Shown: one piece after another, positions 11,142-23,700 of the stretch
Layout: each line of letters begins with the position of its first letter
Numbering within the stretch: the first letter of the stretch is position 1
NCBI RefSeq assembly: GCF_000004075.3
Contig: NC_026660.2
Coordinates: 14,651,837-14,715,836 of the forward strand
Direction of reading: 5' to 3'
Length of the DNA: 64,000 nucleotides
DNA from: Cucumis sativus
Lineage: Eukaryota > Streptophyta > Magnoliopsida > Cucurbitales > Cucurbitaceae
Notes under the pieces: generated by a model
Seen by the model: the letters and a program-made list of their open reading frames with translations, nothing else
What the model was told of the DNA's origin: nothing
The model's database searches: none
Position numbers and translations under genes: made by a program

Positions 11142-12991
11142 CTACCATGAACCTTCAGCACCAGAAGTCGGATTCTCAAAAGCAGAGTAGTTCCAGAATG
11201 TTTTCAAAGAGTAGGGTTGGGAGATTGTCACACCTTCCTCAGTTATTTTTGCAATCTGAAAATTCCAAATTCAAAATGCATGAGAATAACATCCCGCCAT
11301 TCAAATCAATAATCAGTGAATAAAAACATGGGTAGTAAGTAGAAGGCAGCTGTGATCAAATAACCAACTTGGGATGTGATGGTTTAGGATGGTTGAGTGG
11401 TTTTGTTAGGGATAAGATAAAGAAAAACAAAGGGACTCTAGTAGAATGAGCCGGAAACATTAGATATTCAACTCTTTCTAATATTAAAATCTTACAAGTT
11501 TCATGAAAACCAAATGCTATAATGTTAGATGGCTATTCTCTAAGATTTGTCCATATGCACAACATGTGTACTCACAAATGTGTGAAGCAAACAAAGCAAG
11601 GATTGTAGTTCATAGAAAAATCCAAACCTGGAGCTTGTTCACAGCAGACCTATCACGGTACAAGAGTACCCTCATGCATTTCTCCAGCAATTTCACACCT
11701 TCTTCAAAAGTCAGATCCTCACGCCACTCATCACGAAGAATAGGCCGTGCAAGGTGATTGCCAAAACCAGTAGTAACATGGTTATCTTCAAAGGTTACAC
11801 CTATCATATTAACCTGAATAAAAAGGAGTTTATTGTTAGCTGATGAAGCATCTAAATTGAAAATACATGCTACGAACTTATTTGAATCAATATGAAGAGA
11901 ACCAAAGATCTACCGTGCCAAGATACTTTTGCCCATTCTTCACCCCACCTAGAACAAGTGCGTTCCAATATGGGTCGAACTTGTTCCGCCTGTTATACAT
12001 CACTCGAGTTAAGTAGCTATGGATCTCCTTTGGCCCCAGAGCATTACCATCATCCCACATGTTATCATACAAGCTGCACCGTTCAATACAACAACAGATT
12101 TCACCCAATTTCTGAATCAAAATAGATGACAGTAAAACTACAAGCAACTGAATTCCAATCCAGAACACCATCCAATTCCCTTGTGAATACATCTATATAA
12201 AGCAGCATGAGAATAAAAGCAAAACCGTCCTAAGCTTACATGAGCTGGTCAAGATCTCGCAATAACTGCTGAAAGTCACTAATTTCACCACTAGCACCAA
12301 GAAGAGAATGCTTTCCAATAGCTTTTATTCTCTCCACACTCTTATACCGCAGTGTAGAACCATAGGAGCCTGTAGTTAGTTAAAACGCCATATAAGTAAT
12401 AAAAAAACACGGGATTGCCTTATAATTTGGCCATACATACATCTAAGATTCAGAATCACATAACGAAATAAACATCATTCCAAGAAGTGTTATCCAATCA
12501 ACTAACAAAAAGTGATAGACATGCTGACAGCCGTCATCAATTTTCTTACAGAGATATAATAAAATGGGAAGGATTTTCCACTAACCTCCCAAATCAGAAA
12601 CCATTAAAATCCCATCTTTATATTTGATAGCAACCACGGATGTACCAGTCACATAAGGATACCTATGCAACAGAAGAAGTAGACGATTCAAAAACCTCGA
12701 TCTCGCCAAACTCTATATCCCAAAATCTTAGGTCTTTAAAACCCCAAAACTCCCAGTACCAAAATACGAAACTTATAGTCTAAAACCAAAAAATACCCAT
12801 GAAAGAAAACAGATAGAGAACGTACTGGGTTCTTTGAATTGGAGCTTCCGGGCAGAGAAGACCGTGGTTCGCCTGGTTGGAATCAGAGGGCTGCATTGAA
12901 AAATCAAAAGATCGATGAATGTTAGAATTGGAATGTAATGAGAAAGAGGGGGGTGGGGGTTTGGGATTTCAACTGAAGAACTTACACTCAT
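11142..12991 (-). CDS. PBG1: 20S proteasome subunit beta-7 (beta type-4)
   Basis: Non-catalytic beta subunit of the 20S proteasome core; with 19S it degrades ubiquitinated proteins in nucleus and cytosol. Seven coding exons on the minus strand: 12991-12986, 12890-12826, 12662-12586, 12369-12240, 12073-11914, 11813-11628, 11255-11142. All introns are GT-AG and all phases close, giving 245 residues. Diagnostic segments are YPYVTGTSVVAIKYKDGIL just after the propeptide-like N-terminus, then GGSYGSTLRYKSVERIKAIG, DNMWDDGNALGPKEIH, YLTRVMYNRRNKFDPYWN, FGNHLARPILRDEW and CMRVLLYRDRSAVNKLQ. These match plant PBG1 along the full length. The first coding exon holds only the start codon and one Ser codon (ATG AGT). 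No lesion is seen. The gene is divergent from IVD, with about 4.8 kb between their start codons. Confidence 0.97.
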
Positions 12992-13530
12992 ATTCGGATC
13001 GATTAACTTTGGGAAAATGAATTGAAAACAGAATCAATGTCGAGAGTTGCAGCGAGGTTTGAGTTTTCTTTTATCGACTGCTTTAGTAGAGCTCTTCTTT
13101 TCCCTTCGCTCAAGAAATGATTATTCAGATCGTCCTCTTTTCCCCAGCTCTTGCCCTAAACGGCGTCGCTTGAAGCCTTTATTATTATTTATTGTTATTG
13201 TTGTTGCATTTTTTGCTTTTCTGTGAATTACTTTTGAGAAACTATTGTGAATATTTGGGATTCTATCCCTAATAAACATTATTCTCTTTCTTTACTAATG
13301 TTTTAAAACATCAAATTGAATTTTTAAAATTTAAAGAATTTGTTTTTCACTTTTAAAATTTACTTAGCGGAAAGAAGTCCATAAAAGATCAGAAGTCAAT
13401 AGGTTTAATTGACTGTAAAGTGTTTATAAACACTTTTTTTTTACACTTTAAATATATTTTTTTCTACTTTGAAAGTTAATTCATATTAATATTTAAAAAA
13501 TATATGTAAAAGTTAATACTTATGCCTAAA

Positions 13531-13590
13531 CACTTGTAGATTTCTATCAATATTTATAAACACTTGTAGATTTCTATCAATATTTATCAT
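13531..13590. repeat. 30-bp tandem duplication
   Basis: The 30-base unit starting CACTTGTAGATTTCTATCAA at 13531 is repeated at 13561, differing only in its last few bases. It is followed by overlapping ATTGATA/TATCAAT words, which recur at several places in this window. Confidence 0.85.
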
Positions 13591-13799
13591 TGATATTGAT
13601 AGATAGTGATAAAAGTTTTATCTACTATTAATATAATATAAAATTTTGTTATATTTTATAAATATTTTCAATAATTTTATTAGTTATAATAATTTTTCAA
13701 AAATCATGAAAAAAACACCAATTTTAAAAATTAAAATAAAATAACAAACTAAAATCTTTAGTCTCTAAGCCAAGCCAATGGTTAAAGAAGCCTTTCATG

Positions 13800-14080
13800 A
13801 AACTCCCCAAGCCAACAGCGTGGAGATTGACAACAAAAAGTTTGACAATCTTTGTAAGTCCGTAGTACCCAAAAAAATGTAAGTTCTTCCTTAGGACCGC
13901 CCTAGATAGGAAAATAAAATACTATAGACGTATTGCAGAAGAAACTTTCAAACTTCTGTTTAAACCTAAACTGTTGTGTCTTCAGCTGCTCCAACAACGA
14001 AAGTATAGATAATCTTTTCATGAATCACAAAGTATCAAAGGATCTATGGGATAGGCTTTTGCCCCAAAATGGAGGAAACT
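13800..14080 (+). mobile_element. Decayed LINE fragment (reverse-transcriptase zinc-binding tail)
   Basis: Reading the plus strand gives PKKCKFFLRTALDRKI from about 13868. After a one-base frame change near 13913 it gives NTIDVLQKKLSNFCLN, then CSNNESIDNLFMNHK and SKDLWDRLLP up to about 14065. This order (PKKxKFF, then xxD-LQ, then Cys/Asn-rich ESxDxLF, then LWD) is that of the zf-RVT domain found after reverse transcriptase in plant LINEs. The usual second Cys of the knuckle is lost (NHK in place of HC), and upstream reverse-transcriptase sequence is absent. It is therefore a dead 5'-truncated or eroded remnant. Confidence 0.6.
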
Positions 14081-15651
14081 TCGATAGAAATAGCACTACA
14101 TCTTTATGTGAATCTTTGTGTAAGCTCAAACAAACAAACAAAAAGATGTCAATAGATACAATGCAGTTACAACACTCCTCTAGACGATATGGTTGGACAG
14201 AAATAATAGAAGAAATGTTAGAGAATATTTAGAAAGATTCAATTATTGTCGATCGGTCTTTGGTTAAATAGACACAACTATTGTAAAGATTACGACTCTA
14301 GTACTATCTCTCTAAACTATAGGGCATTGCTAGATCAAAGAATGGAAAGACCAACCTCTAGCCTACTCACCATCTATCAATACTTTATTATTAATATAAT
14401 GCCTCTAGAGACCTTTTTTTTTTTTTTTTTTTTGAAGGTCTTATGGCTTGTTTCTTGCTTAAGAAAAAAAAAAAGAAAGCTTAGTATCTAAATATACATA
14501 AAACCTAAGGGGATTGGTAAGAATAGCACCAAAAAATCAATTTATCTATAAAAATATAACAAAAATTTCATATGAGCTATGGAGTAAATTTTGTTATATT
14601 TTGTAAATAGTTTTAATTTTTTCCAATTTTTTAAATACATCTAAATCCAATCGCTTAGAATCTATTTGTTTTGTGTTTTTTTATTTTAACTAATATTTTT
14701 TAAAAAAGTAAGAATTTTGTCTTTAAAGTTACCAAGAAAATTTGAAAATAAAAAAAAAAACTTAGAAAGGTTAAGTTGTTTTAAAAAAATAGAAAACATA
14801 AATCAATCACCAAACTTTTTTTTTTAACAAACAAAAATATAAAAACATAATTTAAGAACAAAAAACAGAAACAAACAATTGAAATAGTCATCCTATCTCC
14901 AATTAATATTGGTTCCAACCAATTTATGCAAATCAACATCAAATAAGTTGTAAGTATTCACATTTCAGGTAAAACAGAGGACGACCAAATGATCATTTTT
15001 TTAACTTCAAAAGCCATATATATTTTGAAAATTCATTGGGCTAGGGCTACAGTTTAATACCTTGAATTTAAACAGTCAAAAGGTTTAAGTATGCAAATTG
15101 AAAGTTCAATTAGAGTTATGCATATGTACTTTAATGATATGCCATATGAGACATTCAAATATGATCTCTTTCTTAACAACATATTCAATGTAAATAAAAC
15201 AAATAAGTGCTACTTTAACGTTTAGATTCATTCAAATAGTTTGGTATTTATTTCCTTTATTATCTAACTAAAGAAGGAAGACAGAAGGGAGAGTGAAGCG
15301 AGAAGGGAAAAGAAGGATTTCAATCCCAAGAGACTACGAGCAACTCTTACTAGCCAAAACTGCTATTGCTACTGCTTTTAGCATCCTCAAATGCTTCCTG
15401 TCATAAAAGATCCAATGCAGCCTTAACTAGAACTAGATAGATTAGGCAAACTCCACTAATACCTTTCACGAAAGCGTATTCAAGGTCCATATGGAGTTCA
15501 TTCTTCTGCTAGTGGAAAGGTTGTGCCTTTGATCTTAGGAATTGCATAGATAGAGTTTTCCCCCTTGAGGAACCTGTTAACCTAGTCTTAGAGTAGAGCG
15601 AATTTCTTTTTTCGAGTAGAGAACGGGTAGTACAAAACGCAAATAAGGTAA

Positions 15652-16937
15652 TGTTGGAATTTATATACGAGTTTGTAAATTACATTCAATAATCTGATTA
15701 CTAAATTATTTATTAGTGAAATAGAATACAATAATCTTTAATCCAATAAACTAAGGTTTTAAAGCTATTTTGTAGACTTAATTTTAGGTAGAGACATAAA
15801 TGTGAATCCAATTCGAGTTCATAACCTAAATAGTCTATAGTATATGAATAAAGTTTTAGACACCTTATTTTGGTGACATTATTGACGAGACTTGTTATGT
15901 AATTAGTACAAACAATGTAACACCTTAACGTGGGGACATCCTATGTAAAAAATTTGTATAAGATTACTATTTCTTCTAATTTGATTACCTAGGTAACTTA
16001 ACCTCCTTAGCTACCTATGAACTTCTGTTCACATGTGATTATTCTTAGATCTGCATAGGTGAGGGCAGCTCATAAGCACTAGTCCAATATGTCTACCATT
16101 TCAGAGGTAATACCGGGTGGATAGTTGGAGACATAGAATGCAAGATGAAATTCACTCATTAGCTCTTTAGAGTTGGGAGATACGTTATTCCCTTATGCAA
16201 TGAATTAAAGTCTTGAACAATGAGCTCTACCCTCTCATTGGCTCGAGAAGAATTTAGTTTATAGGTAACCTTAAACTAGTTGTTCATTAGAAAATCAGTG
16301 GTACTTAAGGAACAATAAGTAATCTTAAGGGTAAAACAATAAATCATGGTTATATCATGTGAACATAAATATATCTATAGTGAGGAGAGTGCAACTACAA
16401 TACTTGGAATGAGAATAGGGTGATCGAAAATTCGAATAGTTTAAAATTATGTTAGTGAGTTAATCTCTAATTGTTAGAGCTCATGATCTATAAGGCCTTC
16501 TACAAGCTCATTATGGTAATAAAATTTAGATTGGAATTAATTTTTAACCATTTTTTAGAAATAAAAGATATTTAAATATTAAAAAAAAGTCGAATAGAGA
16601 CTCAATTAATTCAATTGGATTCATCTAGATTTAATTTATTATTATTATTGATTAATTAGATTAATTAAATGTTGAATAATAAAATAATTAGAAAATTATT
16701 TCATTGAAAATCAAATTTTAAAACAAATTGAATTTCTCCTTCAAAGATGATATTTTACCACTTCTTCCACCGTTTTTCAATTGTGAGGTGTCATGCTACT
16801 GCAAATCTATTCTGATGAGATTGATGGATAATTTTGAAGTTTTTTTTTAATATTTATATTCTCATTTTTTCTAAAAAAAACTCGTTAAATCGATCATCAA
16901 TTTGACTCCACAATTGCGTTTCATGATAGGTTATAAC
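15652..16937. mobile_element. Possible solo LTR or LTR-element remnant
   Basis: A 1.3-kb non-coding block begins TGTTGGAATTTATATACG and ends GGTTATAACA, so it has TGTT...AACA ends as in an LTR. Its interior has words I associate with plant LTR sequences (GGAGACATAGAATGCAAGAT, AAATTCACTCATTAG). No primer-binding site, polypurine tract or ORF is present, and the flanking 5-mers (GGTAA and TGAAA) do not match. The boundaries are therefore uncertain. Confidence 0.35.
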
Positions 16938-17643
16938 ATGAAATCAACAAAAATGATCAAGCATGGAACAAGAATTTTGAACTAAAAAATTATTGTTCTT
17001 GAAATGGTTACTTGATACACATGAATAATAACAAATAAGGACAAAATATATTTTTGGTGTTGGGCATTGGAAGTTATATCTATTTGGAGTTTGAAAATAA
17101 ATGATTTGGCGTGTTTTATTAATTTAATAATATTGATTTGAATGAGTTGGACTTCTTTTCTTTTCCAATATTCTTCAACGCTCCTCCACCAAGAGGTGTA
17201 GGAGAGGACGGACCTGCCAATAAGGTGTAAACGATATGCACCGCCAGAGAATGGAAGTTGAAAACGAGATAGGAGGGAATGAAGAAACATTCAATTTGGC
17301 CATTGCAAGTTTAGAAGGAAAAAGGAGGAATGCTTTTTTGTAATAGAAAAAACAAATGAATTAAATGAAAAGAAGATAAAATTCAATTTATAAATTAATA
17401 TTATATGGTAATAATTGCGATGAGATGAGATGATGCTGAGTCATATCCAAATCCAATAAAAGAAGAGGTTTCCATACCCTGTGGTTATCACTACATGAGC
17501 TCGGAGTCCAATTGGACGATATCTAGCTTTTTTTTACTTCCTCTTCCACCAATCATAACTCCCCACGTTTCACCCTTTTCTAATTTTACCCCAAAAACAC
17601 TTCCGCCCTATTTACGTAAACTCCTTCTCTACTTCCAACTATT

Positions 17644-17651
17644 TATATAAA
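17644..17651 (+). promoter_or_regulatory. TATA box of IVD
   Basis: TATATAAA lies about 100 bp before the IVD start codon, followed by a CT-rich leader (17690-17725). Spacing and composition suit a plant core promoter. No transcript evidence is available. Confidence 0.5.
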
Positions 17652-17749
17652 AACGGCACCTAATAAATGTGTAACTTTCGAATTATATTCCCCGTTTCTC
17701 TTCTATACTTCTCTTTGTTTTTGTTCAACCAAATTTCTTTGTTAAGAAG

Positions 17750-20700
17750 ATGCAGAAGCTCTTTGCTGCAACAACTGCTTGTGCTTCGATTCTTCGGACA
17801 CACAGACATTCTGCTTCTTTCTCTTCTGCCTTGCTTTTTGATGATACTCAATTACAGGTATCGCTTTATTGTTTGTTAATCACGGTGGAATGGGACTTGT
17901 TGGATTTCGTTCTCGATGCCTTTGTATTTTGGATTTTTCTCGGTTAACTTACTTTGGACAATCTTCATTTTACCTTTGATTAGTATGTTTTGTTTGTGGA
18001 TGGTTGGATTGTTTTGGATCATTTTTGGTTTTCATGAAGCCTTATTTATATAATGTTATTGGAATTTTTAGTTTCTCTTTAGTTTTTTTTTTTTTTTTTT
18101 TAAAGAATTGATTAATTAATTGCAGTTTAAAGAAAGTGTTAAACAATTTGCTCAAGATAACATTGCTCCCCATGCCGCGAAAATTGATCAAACCAACACT
18201 TTTCCAAAGGTCAGTTCAGTTGGATATCCTTCTCTGTATGTTTAATGGGTTGCTCTATGATTTGACTAAAATGTATCGTGTTGTAGGATGTTAACTTATG
18301 GAAGCTCATGGGGGACTTCCATCTCCATGGAATTACAGCACCAGGTACAGGGTTAGAAATCTAGTTTCGATGCTTCCCTCGTTTTCTCTTATTTGGAGGG
18401 GTTCCATGCCTTGAAATTTGTATTTATATTCTCTTTATCAATGAATTTTCATTTTTCCGCTTCTAGTTTTTCTTTAATTGTGCTTTTACAGTCCATTGTA
18501 TCCTGAACCTGAGAGTTAAATTTGATTAAGATATTTGACACATGGTAAGTGCCTCCTTATATTAGATGAACATTGAGATGATTATATATATTATTGCATT
18601 TGTGTCTCATTCTTTCAAGATATTTTGAAACTGAATTGTTGGTTGTCTTGTAGAGGAATATGGAGGACTTGGTCTTGGGTACTTGTATCACTGTATGGCA
18701 ATGGAAGAAATAAGCCGCGCTTCTGGGTCTGTTGCACTCTCCTTTGGTGCACATTCTAACCTGTGCATCAATCAGCTGGTAAAGTGAAGTATGATTACAC
18801 ATTTTGTTTGTGATGTCTTATCATGATTATATATTGTCTTAGACAATATGGACTCCATTTGTTATCTTAATCATATATTTTCTTCTTCAGGTGAGGAATG
18901 GAAACCCAACTCAAAAAGAGAAGTACTTGCCTAAGGTTTTATGCATTTCTGCTTACACTCATTGTTCCCAATTTCCCTAAGAATGTGTTAGACCTCCAAT
19001 ATTATTTCAGTACAGGAGGAGAGGAAATAAAAAGTAACACGTGAGGGTGAGGCACATGTGAGTGATGGGTTGGTTAGGCATATAAATAAGTTTGTTAAGG
19101 GCGGGAGAGGGTATTGAGTATTTTGGTTATTTGAATTTTTCTGTTATTCCTTGAGAGAGAGGGAAACAGAGGTTGGTTACTTTTCTGTTATTTCATTCAA
19201 TAATATTGAATTCCTATACACTTGCTACGAGTTCCATCAAATTGGTATCAGAGCCATCGATTCAGGGCAAGAAAGAAGAAGATGGTACAGACCAGAATGG
19301 AGGACAAAATGGAAACGTTTGATCAAGAGATTCAAGGAATCAAAAAAGAGATCGGGAAATTACCAGCGATAGAGAAAGCATTGAACGATTTAGTGAAAGG
19401 ATTGGAGAGACAGAATCAAATGATGATATGATTCATGGAATCGGCCACCCAGGAGAGATCCACGATGAACGAAAAGATTACAGAGCTGTTGATACGGAGT
19501 ACTCCGATGAAGAACAACGATGACGGCGAAGGATCTTCCATTCGCAAAAACAAACCCTAAACCCTAAACCCTAAATAAAAACGAATGAGGACGCTAATGG
19601 CGATCGCAACAAATTCAAGAAGGTGGAGATGCCAATCTTCAATGGAGACGATCCGAATTTGTGGTTGTTTCGCGCTGAAAGGTATTTTCAAATTCATAAA
19701 CTGACTGATTTCGAAAAGATGACTGTGGCAATAATTAGCTTCGAAGGAACTGCGCTGAACTGGTATCGGTCTCATGAAGAGCGAGATAAATTCGTCGATT
19801 GGGTGAACTTAAAAGAAAGAGTGTTGGTCCGATTTCGATCAACAAGGGAAGGTTCTTTGTACGGGCGGTTCTTGCGCATTCAACATACAACTACGGTGGA
19901 AGAATACCGAAATCTGTTTGATAAACTAGTCGCACCTCTGTCGGATCTGGCCGATAAAGTGGTAGAAGAGACGTTCTTGTCAGGATTGAAGCCATGGATA
20001 CAGGCTGAGATGGATTTATGTGAACCTTAAGGATTATCACAAATGATGATAATCGCGCAGAAGGTAGAAAACAGAGAAGATATTAGAAGAGAAGCGAACC
20101 TTCCTGGTTATTCGGGAGCGAAACTGAGTAATTCTGGAAGTGGAAACAAAACCAGCACATTTGGGAATTCTGGAGAAAGTAAGGGAAATTGGAACTGGCC
20201 GATGAGAACCATCACGTTGAGAGGAACGGCTGGCGAAGAGGTACGGGAAACAGGTCCAACGAAAAGATTATCTGATGCCAAATTTCAATCACGAAAGGAG
20301 AAGGGACTCTGTTTTCGGTGTAATGAGAAATATTCTCATGATCACAAGTGTAAGATGAAGGAACAGAGAGAGTTACGTATGCTGGTAGTAATGGGGGATA
20401 ATGAGGAATATGAAATCATTGAAGAAGAGGAGGTAGAACAGAAAGAGTTGAATGTGGCTGAAGTTATCCAAGAAGAGCAGGCTGTGGTGGAGTTGTCGAT
20501 AAACTCAGTAGTGGGATTATCTAATCCAGGAACTATGAAGGTGAAAGGAAAATTACTAGGAAAGGAGATCATTGTGTTAATAGATTGCGGAGCAACACAT
20601 AACTTCATTTCAGAAAGTTTAGTTGAGGAATTGCAGATAAGCACGAAGAGTACTACAAATTATGGAGTCATATTAGGCTCTGGAACGGCTATAAAAGGGA

Positions 20701-23700
20701 AGGGAGTTTGTGAAGCCATTGAAATGATGATTGGAGAATGGTGAGTGACTGATGATTTTTTGCCGCTGGAGCTAGGAGGCGTGGATGCAATATTGGGAAT
20801 GCAATGATTATACTCTCTTGGTATAACTGAAGTAGATTGGAAAAACTTAATTCTGACTTTTACTCACCACGGAGAGAAGGTTGTTATAAGGGGAGATCCA
20901 AGTCTAACAAAGGCAAGAGTCAGTTTAAAAGCCCTTGTGAAATCTTGGGGAGATAGGATCAAGGGTTCTTGGTCGAATGCAAAGCCTTAGAAAGAAGGGA
21001 ATCTTTAGAAGTGGATGATACGTTTGATGAAGTCTTGACTGTAGAAGAGTCAGTGGCAGTAGTGTTGAAAAGCTTCGAAGATGTCTTTGATTGGCCCGAA
21101 ACCTTACCACCACGAAGAGTGATAGAACACCAAATTCATCTAAAGAAGGGAACTGATCCAATGAATGTACGACCTTATAGGTATGCATATCAACAAAAGA
21201 CAGAAATGGAGAGACTGGTGGAAGGAATGCTGGCATCGGGAGTAATACGGCCGAGCACAAGTCCCTATTCCAGTCCAGTATTATTGGTGAGAAAGAAAGA
21301 TGGAAGCTAGCGTTTTTGTGTGGATTACAGGGCTCTGAATAATGTAACCGTACCAGATAAGTTTCTAATCCCAGTGATTAAGGAGTTGTTTGATGAGTTG
21401 AATGGGGCTACAATTTTCTCGAAGATTGATCTAAAATCAGGGTACCATCAAATTAGGATGAGTATTGATGACATTGAAAACACAGCATTCAGAACTCATG
21501 AGGGTCATTATGAGTTTATGGTTATGCCGTTTGGGTTGACCAATGCACCATCCACTTTTCAATCATTGATGAATACTATATTCAGGCCATACCTGAGAAA
21601 GTTCGTTTTAGTGTTCTTTTATGACATTTTGATCTATAGCAAGGGGTTGAAAAATCATTTGAATCATTTGAGAGCAATATTGGAAGTGTTGAGGAAGAAT
21701 GAACTTTATGCAAACAGGAAGAAATGTAATTTTGCTCAGTCTCGTGTAGACTACTTAGGACATATTATTTCAGGAGATGGAGTTGAGGTGGATCCTGAAA
21801 AGATCAGAGCTATAAAGGAGTGGCCCGTTCCTGTTAACGTGAGGGAAGTCAGGGGGTTTCTTGGTCTGACAGGGTATTATCGCAAATTTGTCCAGAATTA
21901 TGGGACAATTGCAGCCCCATTGACACAGTTATTGAAGATAGGAGGATTTAAGTTGACAGAGGAGGCTCAAGAAGCGTTCAATAGGCTGAAACAAGCCATG
22001 ATGACGCTTCTGGTATTAGCTCTGCCTGATTTCAATGTGTCTTTTGAAATAGAGACTGATGCTTCTGGATTCGGATTGGGGGCTGTATTAATCCAGAACC
22101 AACGTCCAATTGCATATTATAGCCATACATTGGCAGTAAGGGATAGAGTAAAACCCATATACGAGAGAGAGTTAGTGGCAGTGCAAAGGTGGCGTCCATA
22201 TTTGTTGGGGAAGAGTTTTTTAGTCAAAATTGATCAACGCTCTTTGAAGTTTCTGCTGGAACAGAGAGTTATACAACCTCAATACCAGAAATGGATATCC
22301 AAACTTCTGGGATATTCCTTCGAGGTGGTGTATAAACCGGGGTTGGAAAATAAAGCCGCAAATGCATTGTCCAGAGTACCATCAACAGTACAATTGAATC
22401 AATTGACAGCTCCTAAGATGATCGATATCGAAGTCATCAAGGCAGAAGTGGCGCAAGATGAGAAGTTGAAGAATATTATGCAGAAGCTAAGCGAGACAGA
22501 AGGGTTGGAGGAAGGAAGGTATTCAATTAAACAGGGTATGCTGATGTACAAAGATCGAATAGAGTTATCTAAAACTTCTAAATTGATTCCAACCATCTTA
22601 CACACTTATCATGACTCGGTTTTTGGAGGTCACTCGGGATTCTTAAGAACGTATAAAAGGATGGCTGCAGAGTTACATTGGGAAGGAATGAAGCGGGATG
22701 TGAAGAAGTATTACGAAGAGTGCATGATTTGTCAAAGAAATAAGATTTTGGCGCTATCACCAGCTGGACTATTAACACCGTTAGAGGTACTCGGTCGTGT
22801 GTGGGAGGATAATTCAATGGATTTTGTGGAAGGGTTACCTAAAGCAGCAGGATATGAAGTGTTATTTGTAGTGGTTGATCGGTTCAGTAAATATGGGCAT
22901 TTCATACCTATGAAACATCCATATACAGCAAAGACGGTAGCTGAAATATTTGTGAAGGAGGTCGTTCGACTTCATGGATATCCTAAATCCATTGTTTCGG
23001 ATAGAGACAAGGTGTTCTTAAGTCACTTTTGGAGGGAATTATTTCGCGTGGCAGGAACGAAGTTGAACCACAGTACAGCGTATCATCCACAAACGGATGG
23101 TCAATCAGAAGTGGTTAACCGTGGAGTAGAGACATTCTTACTTTGCTTTTGTGGGGAAAAGCCAAAGGAATGGGTTAAATGGATACCGTGGGCAGAATAT
23201 TGGTATAACACCACGTATCAGTGTGCACTTGGAGTCACACCGTTTCAGGTTGTATACGGACGTTTACCACCTCCTTTGATATACTATGGGGAGAGGGACA
23301 CTACTAACTCCATGTTAGATGAACAGCTGAAAGAACGAGATGTGGTGTTAGGAGCCTTACGTGAACATTTGAGAGTTGCACAGGACAAAATGAAGAAATA
23401 TGCCGATACCAAAAGAAGAGAGGTTCATTACCAGGTCGGGGATTTGGTATTATTGAAGATAAGACCATATCGACAAGTGACGGTCAGAAGAAAAAGAAAT
23501 GAAAAACTTTCTCCTAAGTTCTTTGGGCCGTACAAGGTGATAGCTAAAATTGGTACAGTGGCTTACAAGCTAGAATTACCAGAGAACTCTACCATACACC
23601 CGGTATTTCATGTATCTCAGCTCAAGAAAGTATTAGGAGAGCACAAGGAAGATAGGAATGATGTTCCCTGTTTAACGGAAAATCATGAATGGAGAGAGAT

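Larger units (their letters stand above)
12992..17749. other. Repeat-rich spacer between PBG1 and IVD
   Basis: The spacer separates two divergent genes. It contains a 30-bp tandem duplication (13531-13590), a LINE reverse-transcriptase tail fragment (13800-14080) and a run of T (14410-14433). An LTR-like block lies at 15652-16937 and the IVD promoter occupies roughly the last 200 bp. A 42-codon minus-strand frame at 17175-17303 begins MAKLNVSSFPP and resembles an organelle-targeting start, but no further exon is visible. The stretch 15290-15650 is relatively GC-rich but unrecognised. Confidence 0.5.
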
